Positions 45,301 to 46,937 of a DNA stretch of 46,937 nucleotides are shown here, one piece after another; the first letter of the stretch is position 1, and every line of letters begins with the position of its first letter. The stretch comes from Candidatus Omnitrophota bacterium (lineage in GTDB: Bacteria; Omnitrophota; Gorgyraeia; Zapsychrales; Fredricksoniimonadaceae). The stretch is taken from contig JAKFXC010000030.1 of NCBI GenBank assembly GCA_021731625.1, positions 1 to 46,937 of the forward strand, read 5' to 3'. The notes below the pieces were generated by a model. The model had not been told where the DNA came from. It did not search any database and saw only the letters and a list, made by a program, of their open reading frames with translations. The position numbers were made by a program, and so were the translations under genes.

Positions 45301-46818
45301 AAATACCAGCTACAGGTTCCGAGTGATCAGTTGATGCCCATCAATCATATCGCATTTTTTACGGAAGATATCTATTCCTATTTCTTTACCGGGAAGCCCA
45401 TGGAGCAGTTGAAAGTCGTTCACACCGATGTTATGGGAGTTGCCGATCCTGACAGAAAAGACATCGTTGATTTGAAGGATAGCTTCGAAGAGAGAAAACA
45501 AAGGCTGGAACTCATTCGGAAAAACTGGGCGGCAAATGGCAATTCTGCCATGATTTCCCCTCAAAAAATCTTACTCTATTCAAACTTAGCCGGTTCTCTC
45601 ATTTTGGGCACGGCCGTCGATCCAGCGACGGCTTGGAGCGCTCAATCTAAATCTGCCGTTAGAGCGGTTTCAAATGCTTCCCGCTTTGTGCCGGCAGACA
45701 ATAAAATTCTTTTGTTGGTTGGCCAACAGCAAGACATTATCGATCAATATGTGCGGGAGGTGGGCATTCCGGGAGGGTTTATGACCTACACCTCCATTCA
45801 AGACGTCGGGGGCTTGACGGCGCCCATTGATCATGGCGCTGGTGTCCAACACGCCCAATACCTGGTCGACCATTATCCGAATACCGTTCTGCAAATCGGC
45901 TTGTACATGGTGGATGCTTTGGATAATGTTTTGGCCGGAAAGTACGATGCTAATATTCTCAAATTGGCCGCCTGGGTCAAACAAGCCAAACGCCCGATTT
46001 ATTTGCGCATTGGGTATGAATTCGATTACCCGAACAACCGTTATGACCCTAAAAAATACCAGCAAGCGTTTAGAAAAATCGTCGATACGTTTAGAAAACA
46101 ACAGGTCACCAATGTTGCGTTTGTCTGGCATTCCGCCAATAATGCCGCTCAACCCCGCCCCCCACAAGATTGGTATCCCGGCGACCAATATGTCGACTGG
46201 GTGGGCACGTCTTTTTTTAATGTCTCCCAAGAACGCTCCAGCGAGCAATTGGCCCAATGGGCCAAGGCCCGGGGCAAGCCGTTCATGATTGCCGAAGCTT
46301 CAGCCATGGGCAGACTAACCCCGGAGCAAAAACACTCCTGGCTCGACAGATTGTTCAGTTTTGTCAAACGCAACGGTGTTAAAGCCATTGGTTACATCAA
46401 TAGCGATTGGGATGCTCTTCCTATGTTTAAGGATAACCGCTGGGGCAATGCTACTTTGCAGACGGATCCGACAATTTTAACAAAATGGAATAGTGAAGTG
46501 GGGAGCAGTCAGTACTTAAAATCAAATCAGAGTCTTTTTAAGGATCTTAATTTTAACCAAGCCATGACCGGACTCCCTCTGCAAGCATCCACCAACGAAG
46601 TCGGCGGTATCGATTTTAAACCAAATCAAATCAACTTAGAGTCCCGCAACGCCGGTCAAGAAATCAAGTTTAAGTCGGATCCGGCCATGCTCGAGCAGCT
46701 GCGCAATGCTCCCGGCTTTGAGCCGGTAATTATCAACATTCAGCCTATGCGGGATTTGGAGCTTTTTTTGGGCCTTAAGCAAGAGGAAGGGCGCTCCCAG
46801 GTGGCATTGAACAGTTGA
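42388..46818 (+). CDS. Giant modular secreted protein: conserved N/C domains around peptidase-like and GH26-like modules
   Basis: A 1476-residue protein with a Sec signal peptide (likely cut after 'P-V-Q-A', near 23). Residues about 28-333 match the N-terminal domain of the protein at 26325, ending in the same 'I-P-R-K-Y-F-S-G-G' (325-333). A twin-arginine stretch 'S-R-R-W-F-L-G-A-A-G' at 382-391 with a lipobox ending in Cys402 follows. 'H-E-L-I-H' at 586-590 is a zinc-peptidase-type motif. A second 'S-R-R' (806-808) precedes a region where 'Y-K-A-A-H' (947-951) looks like a ruined HExxH. A hydrophobic segment near 1060-1075 leads to a GH26-like domain with Glu1211 in 'R-I-G-Y-E-F-D' and Glu1303 in 'I-A-E-A-S' as the expected catalytic pair. 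Residues about 1406-1476 match the other protein's C terminus. The frame is unbroken. Its biological role is unknown. Confidence 0.85.
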   Translation: MAKVTLKLVLCAFLSTSIPPVQAQELLLPAPGSLVHLSPQFSPPILTGIKVHTDNPFKFDFILDKGEVNSEDQALKAESTKLIKYFLASLTTPDKDLWVNLSPYEKDRIVPESFGQTEMGRDLLAQDYVLKQLTASLIYPEDEIGKTFWKRIYEETAQQLGTTNIPVNTFNKVWIVPEKAVVYENASAATAYVVESTLKVMLESDYLAAAKNMDQSEASTPPNELGNKIVREIVIPQLTKEVNEGKNFAQLRQVYNSLILATWYKKKIKDSILTQVYSDQNKVAGVRINDPQDKQKIYEQYLQAFKTGAYNYIKEETDPISKHTIPRKYFSGGATFTTLESIDLKISYNPGALALNDPNNSLAMITSEIKGMPARGKNFQISRRWFLGAAGAAIADGVLSGCTPINGWIRDTTVGLITKAKVRFVDLNKDRQKILDALPLEDRKTMEAITSFVDDAILKKRQYPFSLLAYLNQVSEKNPHLQKLFAEVGHQTVLTQEDPQSLRFFQLIVSEVVRFAYEYTMKVFGIKDEKTRAAILQHLYQKSYLAFFYEQFDGDAAFVLNSFDSPIVFQLKDLGGIKFIFKSGVHELIHYIVRAVNKSEDSEAFQLMKPFGLREDSDITWLGAAALGDFFSDSYIKDFPERKNSPLFMHSLLRFIPLKDGRPLPWGQQVQYVQKEKGPTLFGFEPKSAYLEGKRFALHAYRNFALGGDFLLRLYTTQSKRMHYAEMELAAFIFHYVFPSWSAKNEAGWPIDLEESIVSYVLKQHIPEDVEYPDLEAKAKLMASSLAVELGLRDFMTMDTAQLQVSRREALSSIAGMALTALTGSKSEATSNGQPEALYKAFPKIKFVGLERFAKPEIHAKETADALTLLQKKYPRLLSKIRQISFTQAEDKGKGVQGGSAADSKNGIIYLDAVEIDGPHAFTSTGEDSLSAAPVAAKSRLAYALLYKAAHFVQQAKSFPGIEDFYENIFIKYQLQVPSDQLMPINHIAFFTEDIYSYFFTGKPMEQLKVVHTDVMGVADPDRKDIVDLKDSFEERKQRLELIRKNWAANGNSAMISPQKILLYSNLAGSLILGTAVDPATAWSAQSKSAVRAVSNASRFVPADNKILLLVGQQQDIIDQYVREVGIPGGFMTYTSIQDVGGLTAPIDHGAGVQHAQYLVDHYPNTVLQIGLYMVDALDNVLAGKYDANILKLAAWVKQAKRPIYLRIGYEFDYPNNRYDPKKYQQAFRKIVDTFRKQQVTNVAFVWHSANNAAQPRPPQDWYPGDQYVDWVGTSFFNVSQERSSEQLAQWAKARGKPFMIAEASAMGRLTPEQKHSWLDRLFSFVKRNGVKAIGYINSDWDALPMFKDNRWGNATLQTDPTILTKWNSEVGSSQYLKSNQSLFKDLNFNQAMTGLPLQASTNEVGGIDFKPNQINLESRNAGQEIKFKSDPAMLEQLRNAPGFEPVIINIQPMRDLELFLGLKQEEGRSQVALNS

Positions 46819-46937
46819 CTCATAAGTAAATGTTACCCTGTGGGGCGAATTTGTGGGAGCCATGCCTCAAAAGTAATGTTACCCATCCTTGTATGGTTTG
46901 TTAGCCAATCTGAAAATTTTCTTGAGTTTATTTTCAA
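46819..46937 (+). other. Right-end non-coding segment with two copies of an AAGTAATGTTACCC motif
   Basis: No gene is supported in these 119 bases. AAGTAAATGTTACCC (46824-46838) and AAGTAATGTTACCC (46871-46884) are near-identical direct repeats 47 bases apart. Such closely spaced repeats may be transposase-binding sites at an element end, or operator sites for a gene beyond the window. Confidence 0.45.

Overview
The window is 46.9 kb of bacterial chromosome, and every gene I can support lies on the + strand. Most of it is core housekeeping sequence: protease and serine synthesis genes, purA, isoprenoid and phospholipid genes, a transcription/translation block, PTS phosphocarriers and the SAM cycle. 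The cell looks diderm. There is a LolA-like protein, an OmpA-type lipoprotein, an RseP protease and a SpoIID-type secreted protein. Two large secreted proteins open with a conserved 'P-x-P-G-S-[ML]-V-x-L-S-P' domain that I associate with Candidatus Omnitrophota (OP3). I therefore favour an omnitrophotal genome, on recall rather than on a database search.

Layout. 1-4.7 kb: end of a LolA-like gene, clpP, a class V aminotransferase, serA, a membrane protein. 4.7-7.2 kb: purA, an OmpA-type lipoprotein and a coiled-coil protein, closed by a terminator. 7.4-26.3 kb: a tightly packed run uppS-cdsA-dxr-rseP-cpaF-proS-rimP-nusA-infB-trpS-scpA-ruvB-DUF2905-spoIID-queA-(secreted protein)-tgt-trmD-rplS-rnhB, with many ATGA overlaps and several TTG/GTG starts. 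26.3-28.8 kb: the first omnitrophotal-type secreted protein (810 aa). 28.8-31.4 kb: rpsB-tsf-pyrH-frr behind a near-consensus promoter. 31.4-33 kb: tRNA-Lys, tRNA-Leu, a PD40 beta-propeller protein and tRNA-Gly, with inverted repeats between the tRNAs. 33-37.5 kb: ptsN-like EIIA, yvcK, HPr, EI and a nucleotidyltransferase. 37.7-41.3 kb: metK, ahcY, pfkA. 41.3-42.4 kb: a visibly AT-richer island of toxin-antitoxin-like remnants. 42.4-46.8 kb: a 1476-aa modular secreted protein.

The housekeeping genes work in familiar groups: SerA with an aminotransferase for serine; UppS, Dxr and CdsA for envelope lipids; RimP, NusA, IF-2, S2, EF-Ts and RRF for translation; QueA and Tgt for queuosine; MetK and AhcY for the methylation cycle. 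EI, HPr and EIIA occur without a sugar permease, which suggests a regulatory PTS.

Four observations deserve most attention. (1) The two large secreted proteins share an N-terminal domain of about 300 residues and a C-terminal domain of about 70 residues around unrelated centres. The longer centre holds an HExxH motif, a degenerate second peptidase-like motif, a GH26-like glycosidase and two buried Tat-like signals. (2) Both genes share a core promoter placed so that transcription should begin at or next to the start codon. (3) A 115-bp element occurs twice in inverted orientation, with identical ends, a conserved loop and a central stem whose sequence differs but still pairs. (4) The island holds a nucleotidyltransferase gene cut by an amber codon, a 56-codon partner gene, an intact antitoxin and a truncated PIN toxin.
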